A stretch of DNA of 64,000 nucleotides from Cordia subcordata (taxonomy: Eukaryota; Streptophyta; Magnoliopsida; Boraginales; Cordiaceae). Position 1 is the first letter of the stretch; the number at the start of each line of letters is the position of its first letter. Shown here piece by piece: positions 1 through 11,858 of this stretch. Both the position numbers and the translations under genes were made by a program. Where the stretch lies: the NCBI GenBank assembly GCA_028554755.1, contig JAPTOF010000020.1:11255001-11319000 (forward strand), given 5' to 3'. Below the pieces are notes generated by a model, which saw only the letters and a program-made list of their open reading frames with translations, was not told where the DNA came from and searched no databases.

Positions 1-630
1 GATGAGAAAATCTCTAAATTCTCATTCACTTTCAAAATATTATAGATTAATTTGAATATGATAAAATATTAAGGACTTCTTTTAGAAAATGGCAACATTG
101 GGTACCGGTGACATAGTTTACCTCTTTAAAAATAATAACCTTTAGATAAAAATGATGATACATGCCTAGTTACACATAGTCAATTTTGGTGTCTTGTAAA
201 ACAAAAAATTATTCGAATTTGAAAAAAGTTATAGGGAAGTGTCCGAGATAGACTAAAGTCCTCAATAACAATATAATAACTTTTTTATATATAACTATAA
301 AAATAACATTCAAAAAACTTTTAAATTAATGACATTAAACACTTTTGGTAATTGATGAGAATCAATAAGTTGGGCAAATTCAATTTTAAAATAAAGAAAA
401 AATAAAAGTCACTTGATAAATGATGAAGGATGAGTGATGTTGCATTATCACATAAAAAACTCAAAACGCTTATGTGGCAACTCATATCACCAATCTACTT
501 AGTAATAATTAAAAGAAGAAGCTGACATGGCACAATATGAATGCATCAAAATGATGACATGGCTTTCATACATTACCTTGAGGTATATGACATGGCAACC
601 ATAGGACTCACATGTTATCCTGTGAAATAA

Positions 631-688
<58 letters not shown>

Positions 689-866
689 TATATATTAAAG
701 CCAAAAAAATGTCATTAGAAATTGACACGTTAGCTTTTTAAGTAGATGAGAGCATAACATGTCAACATAAAATATTAATTAAACGATTTTTTTATTGTTA
801 ATTTTGTTAGATATTATTCTGGATAATAACTCATAAATGTAATTTTTATTGATTTTAGCAAACTAT
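1..866. other. AT-rich intergenic spacer
   Basis: No open frame of interest and no recognisable protein motif on either strand. The only structured sequence is the microsatellite at 634-692. The stretch ends where a degenerate minisatellite of about 32 bp begins. Confidence 0.6.
634..692. repeat. TA / TGTA compound microsatellite
   Basis: A run of TA dinucleotides (about 634-660) passes directly into TGTA tetranucleotides (about 661-688) and back into TA. The tetranucleotide run probably arose by mutation and slippage within the dinucleotide run. Confidence 0.9.
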
Positions 867-947
867 GAATACAATATTAGATATTATGTATGTGTGTGTA
901 ATATCAAATATTATGTACATGCATGAACAAAAATATCATATACTATG
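867..947. repeat. Left part of a split ~32-bp minisatellite
   Basis: Degenerate units carrying an AATATCAAATATTATGTA-like core followed by CATGCATGAA. The same units resume at 9828, on the far side of the solo LTR, so the LTR inserted into this array. Joining the two parts conceptually gives about six units. Confidence 0.65.
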
Positions 948-1174
948 TGTTGGATCGGGTTGCTAATGCCATGGCTAGTTAATACAAAGTTTCAAAATTT
1001 AGTAAATCATCAAAATAAAAAATGATAGCGTAAAATAGCAACAACATATCTATCACTCATATGAGCACAACACATAAACAATATAAATAGATGAAGAGAT
1101 ACAGTGAGTCACCTTTGATGCGTGCTCTTATTGGTAATGTCCTCTTGTTTGCCCACCTCAAAACAGTCCCCTCT

Positions 1175-1284
1175 TGGCCTTCTACTATAAACAATCACCA
1201 ATAGCTAGGATGTGGAGTGCCGTGTAGTTTGGCCTTCTACTATAAACAATCACCAATAGCTAGGATATGGAGTGCCATGTAATG
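1175..1284. repeat. 55-bp tandem duplication inside the solo LTR
   Basis: Two adjacent copies beginning TGGCCTTCTACTATAAAC at 1175 and 1230 differ at only a few positions. It is a local duplication within the LTR and is not seen in the copia-4 LTRs. Confidence 0.85.
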
Positions 1285-2257
1285 TGCAAGTACTAATTAG
1301 GGCTTAATTAAGGCTAGGCTAGTTGGTCTGTTCTTAGCGTCACTATGTAAAAAATACTGCACACACACTTAGAAAAAATATATGAGGCTCTCACATGTAA
1401 TTTCTCACATACAGCAACCTCAGAGAAGTAAGGTTCTAGGAATATTATTTTTTCAATAATACCCCTCCTTGAACCTTTTAGAAAAGGAATATTTTCTTAG
1501 GATAAAACTATCCACATATTCCACCTCACACACTATAAATATCCATGTGCAGTCTGTTTATCTCATTAAGATGTCCATAAGTTAGATTTAGGAAAACCTC
1601 AGATAGTTAAATCCTTTTTGTAATTCTTAATTTACATCTTAATTAAGCAACCCATATAATTAGTCATCCTCAACTAATTACATCCAATTGGAACATAACT
1701 AGTGGAGAGACTAAAAGACATAATTACTCTTGACAGTTAAAAAGACGAAAATGTCCTCGCCAACACTTGAGGGACATTAAGGCCACTTTGACCTTAGTCT
1801 ATTTCCACCATAAGACCACAACCATAATCTAAGGATACTCATCATTGGCTAAGCAGGAGCTCGTCACTCGCTCTAATAACCTTTATCTTTGACCAACCGA
1901 GTGAAATGGCCAAAATATCCCTCTATGTATACCCGTAGTTAAGGTCAATCCTTTGCATATACGATCACCTCCAAGACTACATCTCAAACCTTGAAATCCT
2001 TAGTGTTATAGAATGATCATTCACTGGTTATAAATCTCTTGATGTAGGAAGCGCCCTGCAAACCCAATGACCGATATACTTCGAAGAGTAATATCACTAA
2101 TATTAAATTTTTGATGATAAAGTGGACAAATCCAAGGGAGACTCTATTGTTACATATGCATGTCCTAACTAATTAGAATATAGCACCCAATGTGCGGGGT
2201 AAATATCTACTCAGATTGAGACCTTTCCTATTGTACATCAAAGTGTTGCACTTCAAC

Positions 2258-3277
2258 TGTTAGGAGAATAAAACTAAAACCAATGTGAAGAAACCACACG
2301 AGTGGGAAAAATTAAATAAATAGTTAACTAGAAAATAATTGTAATCGAGTGATGGAGTGCAGAATGCAAGAAAAGAAAGAAAAATAAAATTAACTTAGCC
2401 GAGGCTCGTAAACGATATCCTGAAGGGATTTACGCCTCCTCTGTCGGTGCTAAGGGGTGTGGCGTATCCCTCCCAGGATACAACAGCTATTACCTTCTTG
2501 GCGTCTGGTAGCACTCTAACGCAAGAAGTTGTCGAACCAGTAGCTAGTGAAATCTCTCTGAATATGCTCTATATGCTAGAACTATATGCGAAAATAAACC
2601 TGGAAGGCTATGCTATACTCTGTGTACGATTGTGTGAAGAACATGACTTATTTATACTAGTCTAAGAGGTCAGTAATAAAATTTGGGAATTTAAGACTCC
2701 TCTGAAACGTCCATTTATCGTGCTCGTAATAGCTCCACTCAGCAGCAATAGTCAAAATCGTTTCCAGAATGCTCTCCAACATGCATAAACTAAAGTCGGG
2801 CATTCAAAACAAATTTTCGTTGTGAGACTTGAAATTCTACCTATTGGTGAATAAGAATTTGCCCAAAAAGATATATTCAAAGCGAAAACCCGGACCACAC
2901 CCACATCTGGGGCCGCGTTCCTAGACCCGCGTGCGTGTGGTAGCCTTTGTCATAATGCCACTATGTATGGTTCCCTCCATATGCCTTGTTGGCCTAACCC
3001 ATAAAGGCTTCTATATTTAAATTGAGCAAAAACTTCATAAACTTTCTATATGGGATTCCATCCTACCCATATGCAAAATAAGCAACCAAACTTGTTGACT
3101 ACACAACTTTAATTGCTAATTTCTCATTCACCTTAAATCCATTTATGACAAGTAGATATCCCATGTTCATATACTTGGAACGAGGATTGTACCGGTACTA
3201 AGTACCAAACCGTTTGATAAGCGGGACCCAAAGTCAATTGTAGCTTTGACCACCAAGTCAAAACTGTATATTCAATA
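2258..3277 (-). repeat. 3' LTR of copia-1
   Basis: Begins TGTTAGGAGAATAAAACTAA in plus orientation and matches 8313-9346 throughout. The minus-strand 5' terminal dinucleotide has decayed from TG to TA. The short open frame at 2447-2665 is part of the LTR, not a gene, because an equivalent frame exists at 8506-8847 in the other LTR. Confidence 0.9.
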
Positions 3278-3846
3278 TTCCTCCACATGAATGAAAATTA
3301 ACAGATTCTAATGCGTGCAAATGCAAGAGAGAGTTCAGAGAGAGACACTGCGTTAGGATAGGTAGTTTTTGGCTTTGAACCTTCCTTAGTAAATGCTACT
3401 AGATTTACTTGCTGACCAGTGGACTTGTGGTCTTGAACTATTTAGCTTAAGTGTAAATCAAGACAATAGCACACACATAGCATCTCTCAATTTACTATTA
3501 GTTCTCACGGTTGTGTTCATTTTGGCCCTGAACAGCTCCCGGTATTCATGAGTACTTAGAGAATTCAACCTTCAATTCTCTTAGGAGTGACCCCTTCTTA
3601 CTCATATAGGTTATTCTTCGTGAAGAGTATCCTGCTATACCCCACTTGGTCTTCCCAAGCTACGAAGATCATTAAAAGCTAAACTTATCTTATACCACAC
3701 AGGCTGCACTGTCTGCTTTCCATAGGAATGGGTAAAGGAGGCTTATGCCTCCACAATGCTTGAATAAAGTCACACATAATCCAGTTTCCCATTTGAACCA
3801 AGACTTTAGTATCTCCTGTTAGCAAGGTAGGGTTGACAATTATTAG

Positions 3847-5409
3847 TTACTTTATAGGCTTAAGACCCATCCCACTCGACAACTTAAGAACTTGCTCTTT
3901 ATTTACACCTTTAATGAGCGGATCTATAATGTTATCCTTAGATGTTACATAGTCTAAAGTAATAACCCCATTAGAGAGCAACTGCTTAACAATGTGATGT
4001 CTATGGTGAATATGCCTAGACTTATCGTTATACATGACACTTTGTGCTCTATCAATCGCTAATTGATTATCACAGTGAATACTGACAGCAGTCACAGGCT
4101 TCGACCAATATGGAACATCTTCTGAGAATTGTCGAAGCCATTCTACTTCTTCTCCAGCTTTGTCCAAAGCTTTAAATTCAGACTCCATAGTAGATTTGGC
4201 TATACATGTTTGCTTAGAGGATTTCCATGACACAACTGCTCCTGCTAAGGTAAAGACATATCCAGTTGTGGATTTTGAGTCTTTTGTCTCAGATATCCAA
4301 TTCGCGTCACTATACCCTTCGAATTCTATTGGAAACCTAGTATAGAGTAACAAGTACTCCATGGTGTATCTCAAGTATATTAAGACCCTAAGTAATGCAA
4401 CTCAATGTTTTTGACTTGGATTAATAGTGTATCTACTTAGCCTATTCACAGCACAGGCTATGTTAGGTCTTGTACAATTTATTATGTATATTAAACTCCC
4501 TATAATCTGAGAACACTCTAATTGAGATACCCCTTAACCCGTATTTTTCCTTAGATTTACACTTGTATTTAAAGGAGTCTTTACAATCCCAGTGTCACCG
4601 TTATTATGCTTGGTTAGTATTTTCTCAATGTAATGAGACTGAAACAAGGCTAGACCTTCTGGTGTCTTAATTATTTTTATGACTAGGATTACATCTGCAA
4701 CACCTATGTCTTTCATTTCAAAATTTCGGGATAGCATCTTCTTTGTAGACGCAATCGCTTCATTATTCTTTCCTATAATAAGCATGATGTCTACATAAAG
4801 GCAAACAATGACAAAATTTTGATATGTTCCTTTCCAATAAACACACTTATCACACTCATTAATTTTGAACCCATTTGCGAGCATGACTTGATCAAATTTC
4901 TCATGCCATTGCTTAGGTGCTTGTTTTAATTCGTAAAGAGATTTCACAAGCTTACACATTTTTTTCTCTTGACCTAGAACTACAAACCTTTCGGGTTGTT
5001 CCATATAAATCCCTTCTTTAAGATCTCCATTCAAGAAAGTCGTTTTTACATCCATTTGATGTATCTCCAAACTATATATAATTCTTGTTACCAGTGAATA
5101 AATGTCAAAATAATCTAGACCCTCTTTCTGACTATAGCCTTTTATAACCAACTGGGCCTCATATTTGTCTATTGATCCATTTGCCTTCATCTTTCTCTTA
5201 AAAATCCATTTGCACCCTAAAGGTTTATTTCCAAGAGGTAAATCCACCAATTCCAATGTATGATTGTGCAAGATGAGTTCAATCTTACTATTCACCGCCT
5301 CTTGCCAAAGAGGTGCCTCAGGAGTAAACATAGCTTCCTTGAAAGTTCTGTATTCACTTTCTAACATAAACGTTATAAAGTCAGGCCTGAAAGACCCAGA
5401 CATCATCAC
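3847..5409 (-). pseudogene. copia-1 reverse transcriptase and RNase H remnant
   Basis: This would copy element RNA into DNA and degrade the RNA strand of the hybrid. The frame 5409-4534 holds the copia RT signature: WIFKRKMK, a degraded VAKGYSQKEGLDY-type block, MDVKTTFLNGDLKEGIYMEQP, and the palm motif, which reads LYVDIML instead of YVDD, so one catalytic aspartate is lost. About 10-15 residues are missing before the MDVKT block. The frame 4374-3847 is the RNase [46 protein letters not shown]. Its C-terminal tail ends in a plausible native stop at 3847. The two frames are separated by at least one stop. It is non-functional. Confidence 0.9.
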
Positions 5410-6892
5410 CCTTTTACTATGCCTAGTTTCATCAGTTGTAGCCTCTTTATCTACATCTAAACAGTTAAGAGCCCTCTTAGACGATTAGGGTTCAGAAGGA
5501 TTTGATTCTTTTGACCCTTTGTATGCAAATGTTGTCTCGAAAAACTCAGCATTCCGAGATTCAATCACTGTATTCTTATGAATGTTAAAAATTTTTAATT
5601 TTTGTACGAGAAATCCATACGCAGCACTGTTCTGCGCATATCCAATGAAAATACAGTCAACTTTGGTTCTATTTTGACCATTTTAGGAGTAGGAACTCCT
5701 ACCGTAGCTAGACATCCCTTTACTCTCAAATATTTGTATGAGGCGGCCTACCTTTCTACAATTCATACGGTGCCTTCTCCAATTTCTTGGGGGGTATTTT
5801 GTTCAAAACATGATTTGAAGTCAAAACTAGTTCCCCCCACAAGTTCTGAGGTAAACCTGAGTTTATCAACAAGGCGTTCATCATTTATTTGAGAGTTCTA
5901 TTTTTGCGTTCAGCAACACCGTTTTGTTGTGGGGAGTAAAGAGCAGCGGTTTGGTGTATTATCCCTTATTCAGCACAATAAGATTCAAAGGGATATACAT
6001 ATTTTCCACCTCTATCACTTCTCAAAGTTTTAATCTTTTCGCCTAATTGGTTTTCTACCTCAACTTGGTATAGTTTGAAGGCATCCAATGATTCATCTTT
6101 AGATCTAAGTAGGTAAACATAGCTATACCTTGTACAATCATCGATCAAAGTTATAAAATACTTTTTACCTCCTCTAGTATACACAAATTTTAAGTCACAA
6201 ATGTCAATGTGGATTAACTCAAGATTTTCTGTGACTCTTTCTATTGATTTGAAAGATGTTCTAGTTAATTTCAATTCCATACAAACCTCACATTTTCCAT
6301 GGTTAGTAAAATCCACTCCATGGATTAGGCCTATTTTCACAAGTTTGTTTAAGGAACCATAAATCACATGTCCTAGACATTCGTGCCATAAAGTAGGGGA
6401 CTCAAAAAAGTAAGTAGAAGAAACGATTTTATTCATTTCATTTCGACCAGAAGGCCCAGTAGTCACATCTTCATTTGCGACTAGGCTCTAACACTTAGCT
6501 TATACATCCCTTCATGGAAATAGCCCTTGCCACAAAATCGTATCTTTTCTTTATTACCACATTGTGGGCGCTAAAAAGCATAGAAAGACCGGCTTTACCT
6601 AATAGAGAGTCGGATACCAAATTCTTTCTAATATCAGGAACATGTAAAACATTTTTTAGAGTTAGCTTAACACCAGAAGTCATTTTTAAAACAACACTTC
6701 CTGTACCTGCACTTGTGAAGTAGTAGAATTCCCCACATATAGGACTTTCCCTCTAGAGTTAGCTGTATAAGTAGTAAAGAGCCTCCTTTCGGAACAAACG
6801 TGTCGTGTTGCCCCTGTGTCTATAAACCATTGTTTAGGATTGCCCACCATGTTCACTTCAGACACAGCCGCTAAAATGTTTAGATCAGACAC
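5410..6892 (-). pseudogene. copia-1 protease and integrase remnant
   Basis: The frame 6892-6686 carries the aspartic protease active site as WFIDTGATRHVC. The frame 6683-6495 continues with the LKNVLHVPDIRKNLVS block typical of the protease/pre-integrase boundary. The frame 6466-5966 is the HHCC zinc domain (WHECLGH, CEVCMELK) and the start of the integrase core (IHIDICDLK, ITLIDDCTRYSYVYLL, LRSDRGGKY, giving the first two catalytic aspartates). Downstream of 5966 the integrase continues only in broken frames. Frameshifts and stops separate each block, so no intact integrase can be made. Confidence 0.88.
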
Positions 6893-8114
6893 GTTGCCCC
6901 TACGTCCTTCACGACATTTGCTAGGGCTTTCCTTTTGCGCAACTTGCAGTCTTTCGCCTTGTGACCAGTTTTGTCACAGATATAACACGTTCTATTAAAC
7001 TGCTTCTTTTCTACCTTGGGTTTCCCCGCAACTGCCTTCCCCTTCTGCCCACGATTAGCTTGACTGTTGAATTTTCTCTTTTTGTTGGGATTAGGACCAT
7101 GTTCCACCATGTGGGCTTTGGAGTTCATTCCACCGTGCATGCCCCATTTTCCAGTTGAACAATTCTCTTCCTCAATTCTAAGTCGCAGGATTAAGTTTTT
7201 CATTGTCATCTTCTGTTGCTTGTGCTTGAGGTGATTTTTGAATTCACTCCATCTACGGGGCAATTTATCTATTAAGGCAGCCACCTAGAATTGTTCAACC
7301 TGTGGCATTCTTTCAACATGGAGCTCTTGGATGATTAGCTGGTATTTTTGCACCTGCGACATCACTAGTGTAGAATCTATCATAGAGAATTCTAGAAATC
7401 TAGTTACCATGAACTTCTTCGTGCTTGCACTTTCTAGCTCATATTTATCCTCTAGTGACATCCACACTTTTTTAGCCATTTTACATTTAGCATGTACTTT
7501 ATATAAAGAGCTTTCTAAGCAATTCAAAACGAAATTTTGGCAAAGAAAATCGCTATGCTTCCAATCATCCACAGCCGCCACTGTCTGCATATTCGGATAT
7601 TCTCCTGATGATGGAGGATCTTGCTGCACATACATGAATAGCCCCATGAGATAAAACTCAATTTGGAGCTGCCATGTCTTGAAGTCTTTTCCAGAAAACT
7701 TTTTTGGCTTCTCAGCATGTGTTGGTGGAGGTGCATAGTTGGTTGTCCCAAAAATAGGCCTGCCTCCAAATACACTGCTAGGACCAGCAACATTTGTAGC
7801 TCTCCTAAAGCCATTGCTCAAACCAGCAACATTATTGGCTTGACCAAATACGCGAAGGCTGATCCAGTCATGACTCAAAACTCGTTAAATCCCTACACAG
7901 TCCCAAGAACCTGCGTAGTCATATTAGTTGTTGGAATAATTCCAACGTTCCCAGTCATCATAACTCTCGCTAGGGTATCTCCAGCGGTCACAAGAACATT
8001 TGGGATAGCAATGGAAACCCCCGTCACGCTTGTTCTAGCGGTCCAAGTTTGGGTGTTGTCCACAAATTGGACTTCATCGTTATTCCACGTTTGAGTTCCG
8101 TTATTTCTAGACAT
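6880..8114 (-). pseudogene. copia-1 gag remnant
   Basis: Begins with MSRNNGTQTW at 8114, followed by a stop near 7893. The main capsid-like part (7878-7285) includes KPKKFSGKDFKTWQLQIEFYL and VWMSLEDKYELES. The frame 7284-6880 contains LIDKLPRRWSEFKNHLKHK and the nucleocapsid zinc knuckle CYICDKTGHKAKDC (CX2CX4HX4C), which binds element RNA during packaging. Two in-frame breaks disrupt the chain. Confidence 0.88.
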
Positions 8115-8256
8115 GATCGAAAGCAAATGTTATAAAACTTTCTGCACTCAACCAACCAAAATTAGTAAACCAGTATAATAAAAATATAAATCGGTAGGTG
8201 ACAGAAAATAAAATTTTAGTTTCTGTTTGTAACAGATCTGAAAACTGTAAGCAATA

Positions 8257-8263
8257 GATACCA
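8257..8263 (-). promoter_or_regulatory. Possible displaced primer binding site of copia-1
   Basis: The minus strand reads TGGTATCTATTGC from 8263, sharing its first seven bases with the usual copia primer site for initiator tRNA-Met (TGGTATCAGAGC). It lies about 50 bp inside the 5' LTR edge rather than next to it. Either extra sequence separates it from the LTR or the match is chance. Confidence 0.25.
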
Positions 8264-8312
8264 CAGTTCACCAAACCCGTAGAAAATTATAATAATCCTA
8301 AATCCCTTAAGC

Positions 8313-9346
8313 TGTTAGGAAAATAAAACTAAAACTAGTGTGAAGAAATAACCGCACAAGTAGGAAAAAATAAATAAATAATTAACCAGAAAATAATTAT
8401 AGTCCGGTGGTGGAGTGCAGAATACAGGAAAAAATAAGAAAAATAAAATCAACTTAGTCGAGGCTTGTAAACCATATCCTTAAGGGATTTACGCCTCCTC
8501 TGTCGGTGCTAAGGGGTATGGTGTATTCCTCCCAGGATGAAACAGCTATTACCTTCTTGCCATTTGGTAGCATTCCAATGCAAGAAACTTTCGAACCAGT
8601 AGCTAATGAACTCTCTCTGAATATGCACTATATGCTACAATTATATGCAAAAATAAACCTGGAAGGCTATGCTACACTCTGTGTACGATTGTGTGAAAAA
8701 CAGGACCTATTTATACTAGTACAAGAGGTCAGAAATAAAATTTGGGAATTTAAGACTCCTCTAAAATGTCCACTTATCTTGCTCATAACAGCTCCACTCA
8801 GTAGCAACAGTCAAAATCGTTTCCAGAATGCTCTCCAACATCCATAAACATAAGGCACTCAAAACAGATTTCGTTACGAGCTACCCATTGGTGAATAAGA
8901 ATTTGCTCAAAAAGATATATTCGAAGTGAAAACTCGGACCACACTAGCACCATGCCGTGTTGCGTCCCCGGACCTAGCTGTGCCGTGAGTGTGCACACTC
9001 GCGTATGGTAGTTTTTATCATAATGCCTACTATGTATAGTTCCCTCCATATGCCTTATTGGCCCAACCCATAAAAGCTTCTATATTTAAATTGAGTAAAA
9101 ACTTCATAAACTTTCTATGTGAGATTCTGTCCTACACATATACAAACTAAGCAACCAAATTTGTTGACTACACAACTTTGATTGCTAATTTCTCATTCAC
9201 CTTAAATTCGTTTATGACAAGTAGATATCCCACATTCATCTACTTGAAACGAGGATCGTAACGGTACCAAGTACCAAACTGTTTGATAAGCGGGGCCTGA
9301 AGTCAATTGTAGCTTTGACCACCAAGTCAAAACTATAGATTTAACA
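8313..9346 (-). repeat. 5' LTR of copia-1
   Basis: Direct repeat of 2258-3277, starting TGTTAGGAAAATAAAACT and ending TTTAACA in plus orientation. It would hold the element promoter on the minus strand. Numerous substitutions and small indels separate it from its partner LTR. Confidence 0.9.
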
Positions 9347-9827
9347 CCAACTTCGTCAGGTCATTCACACATGCTGAATATTAAGAGCATCAGTCACTAA
9401 AAAGCTATGAGTATCTTGTATTCTATGTTTGATGGTACGTTTCCCAAAAGAACAGTAACTCTGTCTAATGTGTGATACATGCACTAGGAATGAAGTCCAA
9501 AAAGACAATCTAATGACCTAGGTAGATCACCCTATCAAGGAAACTTGCCCACTATAGCCTTATCCTAGTAGAATATCCAACACTATCATTTGGCTAAAGA
9601 CTAGTTTATGATGTCACCAAATATAGACTTGGACCTACTGTGCATCTAACCTCACTCCACCCCCAAGTCATTGGTTTATATTATTAAACCTTCAAACATT
9701 ACATCAACGCATAATGTAAACAATACAGTGCACAAACTCAATCATATTAACAATACTATTAGCATATCATGTCTAATATCTAATAAATATTATGTGCATG
9801 TGGTCTTTAGAGCATACACTCCCACCA

Positions 9828-9930
9828 CTATGTATATATATAAATGTAATATCAGATATTATATATATGTATAAGTGCAATATCAAATACTATATACATG
9901 CATGAAAGCAATATCAGATACTACGCATAT
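9828..9930. repeat. Right part of the split ~32-bp minisatellite
   Basis: Continues the degenerate units seen at 867-947, for example AATATCAGATATTATATA and AATATCAAATACTATATA followed by CATGCATGAAAG. It starts immediately after the solo LTR. Confidence 0.65.
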
Positions 9931-10910
9931 GCTTTTGAGTTTAATTCAATGGTTGAATATATTTAGTCACATAATTTGATATTAGATAAATTGCATATGA
10001 TGTTCACTTCTGTATGTCTATAAAAAGAATATCAAATATGTTTAAATTCTAAATTGGAGTATCGAGGATGTAGGTTGAATGCAAAGTTGACGAAAATATT
10101 GAATTTATTAGTTTGAAAATACTATCTTGGATTATTAAATAATCTAGTCATTTTTTGTTATTATTTATTAATAAATTTAATTGATAATAATGTTAATAAT
10201 TCTTTAGTGTTTTTTTTTCATCGAACAATTATATCAAATAAATTTTTATTGTCAACTGTAACAAGATTTGAAATCGGTACATAAAAGTAAATTAGAACTC
10301 AGTACATAATATGGAAAAAATTTCTAATTGTATTATGTAGATTAGTAGTCTCATACACATGTATGATAATATGAACATATAAATTTGAAATTATATGTAC
10401 TAAGTACTATTTATTAAACTATCTTCAGATCTTATTGATATTCTTCCAAAACAGAATCTATTCGGTTATTTTTCTAAAAGTAATTATATTGTCCTTATAT
10501 GTAAATGTATCATATTGGAAAATTACTAAATACAAAAGAACAGACTCATTTAAGGTGGAATTTTATTACAATAATATAATAAGAATACATATTAATAAAT
10601 AGAAGTATTGAAGTTTTATTTAATTTTTTTTATTTTACGTATTTCTTTACTATGTTTTCTATTTTATGCTTAACTAATCGTTATTAATTCTTTTGATGTT
10701 TCAAAATGGTAGAATTTTATTGCAATCATATAAATAAAGATGCATATTAATAAATAAAAGTATCGAAGTTTTATTTTATGCATTTGTTTCCTATGTTTTC
10801 TATTTTATCTTTAATTAAACATAAACATATTTTGTAAAATAAATGAACAAGAATCTAAAGACAAAAAATCCATGCTGAACTCTGCCAAAAAGTCGAAACA
10901 AGACAAAAGG
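9931..10910. other. AT-rich spacer with a ~150-bp direct repeat
   Basis: No gene seen. Two diverged direct repeats occur at about 10558-10675 and 10709-10820. Both carry GAATTTTATT, a CATATTAATAAATA block, GAAGTTTTATT and CCTATGTTTTCTATTTTAT-like sequence. They may be remains of a tandem duplication. The stretch ends at the AAAGG target duplication of copia-2 (10906-10910). Confidence 0.5.
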
Positions 10911-11300
10911 TGTTGTAAAATAACTTAAATATAATATGGTATAAAATAACTTGAATAATAAAATCTCCTTCTAATACAATATAATATCACTTCTTGTTTC
11001 CCTCTAATTCTCTCTACTACTATTTCCTTCTCTACTTCTTTTTTATGTATCTAAATACTCATACCAAGCCATGCTATTTATAGGAAAAATTTGGAGACAA
11101 ATCAATAAATGATCATTAAATGCATAAGGACTAAAGTGTTGAACTTTCTTCATCATCATGTGATGGCTTGCAATTTTTTCAACAAATTTTCCTTTCCCAA
11201 GATGATAACTTCCATTTCTTCAAAATTTGCATGCTATACTCCATTTAATGCTTTGAAAATAGCCTTCAATATTGATTTTGAATGTTCATTATATACAACA
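10911..11300 (-). repeat. 3' LTR of copia-2
   Basis: Starts TGTTGTAAAATAACTTAA and ends ATATACAACA. A nearly identical copy lies at 16426-16818, differing at a modest number of positions, fewer per length than the copia-1 LTR pair. Confidence 0.93.
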
Positions 11301-11858
11301 CTCCCCCTTGGACATTCATCAACAAGAATATGCCTCTTCAAACCTTACTTGGAAAAACCCAGTGGGAAAAAACCTCGTGAAGGAAAAGAGTACAACATCC
11401 TTGTTATACACTTCATGCTGCCTCATTAAGAACCTTGCCAGGAAAACCCAGTGGGACAAAACCTAGGCCAAGGGAAAAAGAGTACAGCGCGTATAATTCT
11501 CCCCCTCATGAAGGCAATCAGGAGCAATCTCTAAGTCGTCGCATGTCGATCTTATGTACCATCTTCTCCAATGTTGTTGCAGGTAACGCTTTGTAAACAA
11601 GTCTGCTAAATTCTCACTTGAGCAAATTTGACAAACATCAATCTCTCCTTTCTTTTGGAGTTCACGTGTAAAGAAGAATTTTGGTGAAATATGCTTAGTT
11701 CTGTCACCCTTGATGTAACCTCCTTTTACTTAAGCAATACAAGCACCATTATCTTCATACAGTATGGTTGTTCCCCTTTTGCTAATTGAAATGTTGCATT
11801 CTTCTTCAATATGTTGAGTTAAAGATCTCAACCATACACATTCTCGACTCGCCTCATG
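11301..11858 (-). other. copia-2 3' untranslated region and RNase H tail
   Basis: Lies between the RNase H remnant and the 3' LTR. It contains a repeated CCCAGTGGGA(A/C)AAAACCT motif (about 11359 and 11448), which recurs in the 3' region of this copia group. RNase H C-terminal coding remains are scattered above 11500. No separate gene. Confidence 0.55.

Larger units (their letters stand above)
2258..9346 (-). mobile_element. copia-1, dead Ty1/copia LTR retrotransposon
   Basis: A full-length element on the minus strand, bounded by direct repeats of about 1.0 kb (2258-3277 and 8313-9346). It carries the copia domain order gag, protease, integrase, reverse transcriptase, RNase H from high to low coordinates. 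Flanking 5-mers are TCAAC (2253-2257) and CCAAC (9347-9351), a target duplication with one mismatch. A polypurine tract (minus-strand TGTGGAGGAA, 3278-3287) abuts the 3' LTR. All coding segments contain stops or frameshifts, and the LTRs differ at many positions, so it is old. It sits inside the solo LTR 948-9827. Confidence 0.92.
948..9827 (-). mobile_element. Solo LTR of a copia-type element, split by copia-1
   Basis: The LTR begins TGTTGGATCGG at 948 and ends CTCCCACCA at 9827. The flanking 5-bp target duplication CTATG is identical on both sides (943-947 and 9828-9832). No internal region or second LTR is present, which defines a solo LTR, about 1.8 kb after removing the nested copia-1 (2258-9346) and its target duplication. 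Its 3' half resembles the long LTRs of copia-4 (around 47960-48985): shared blocks include the GACCTTAGTCTATTT stretch near 1791 and the GTGGTCTTTAG stretch near 9800 just before the end. Orientation is inferred from copia-4, which lies on the minus strand with LTRs in the same direction. Such solo LTRs normally form by recombination between the two LTRs of one element. Confidence 0.8.

Noticed and set aside
2447..2665. Short plus-strand open frame
   Set aside because: It lies inside the copia-1 LTR and has a counterpart at 8506-8847 in the partner LTR; there is no protein motif.
4160..4345. Plus-strand open frames opposite copia-1 pol
   Set aside because: They are antisense shadows of the RT and RNase H frames; the minus strand carries the recognisable motifs.
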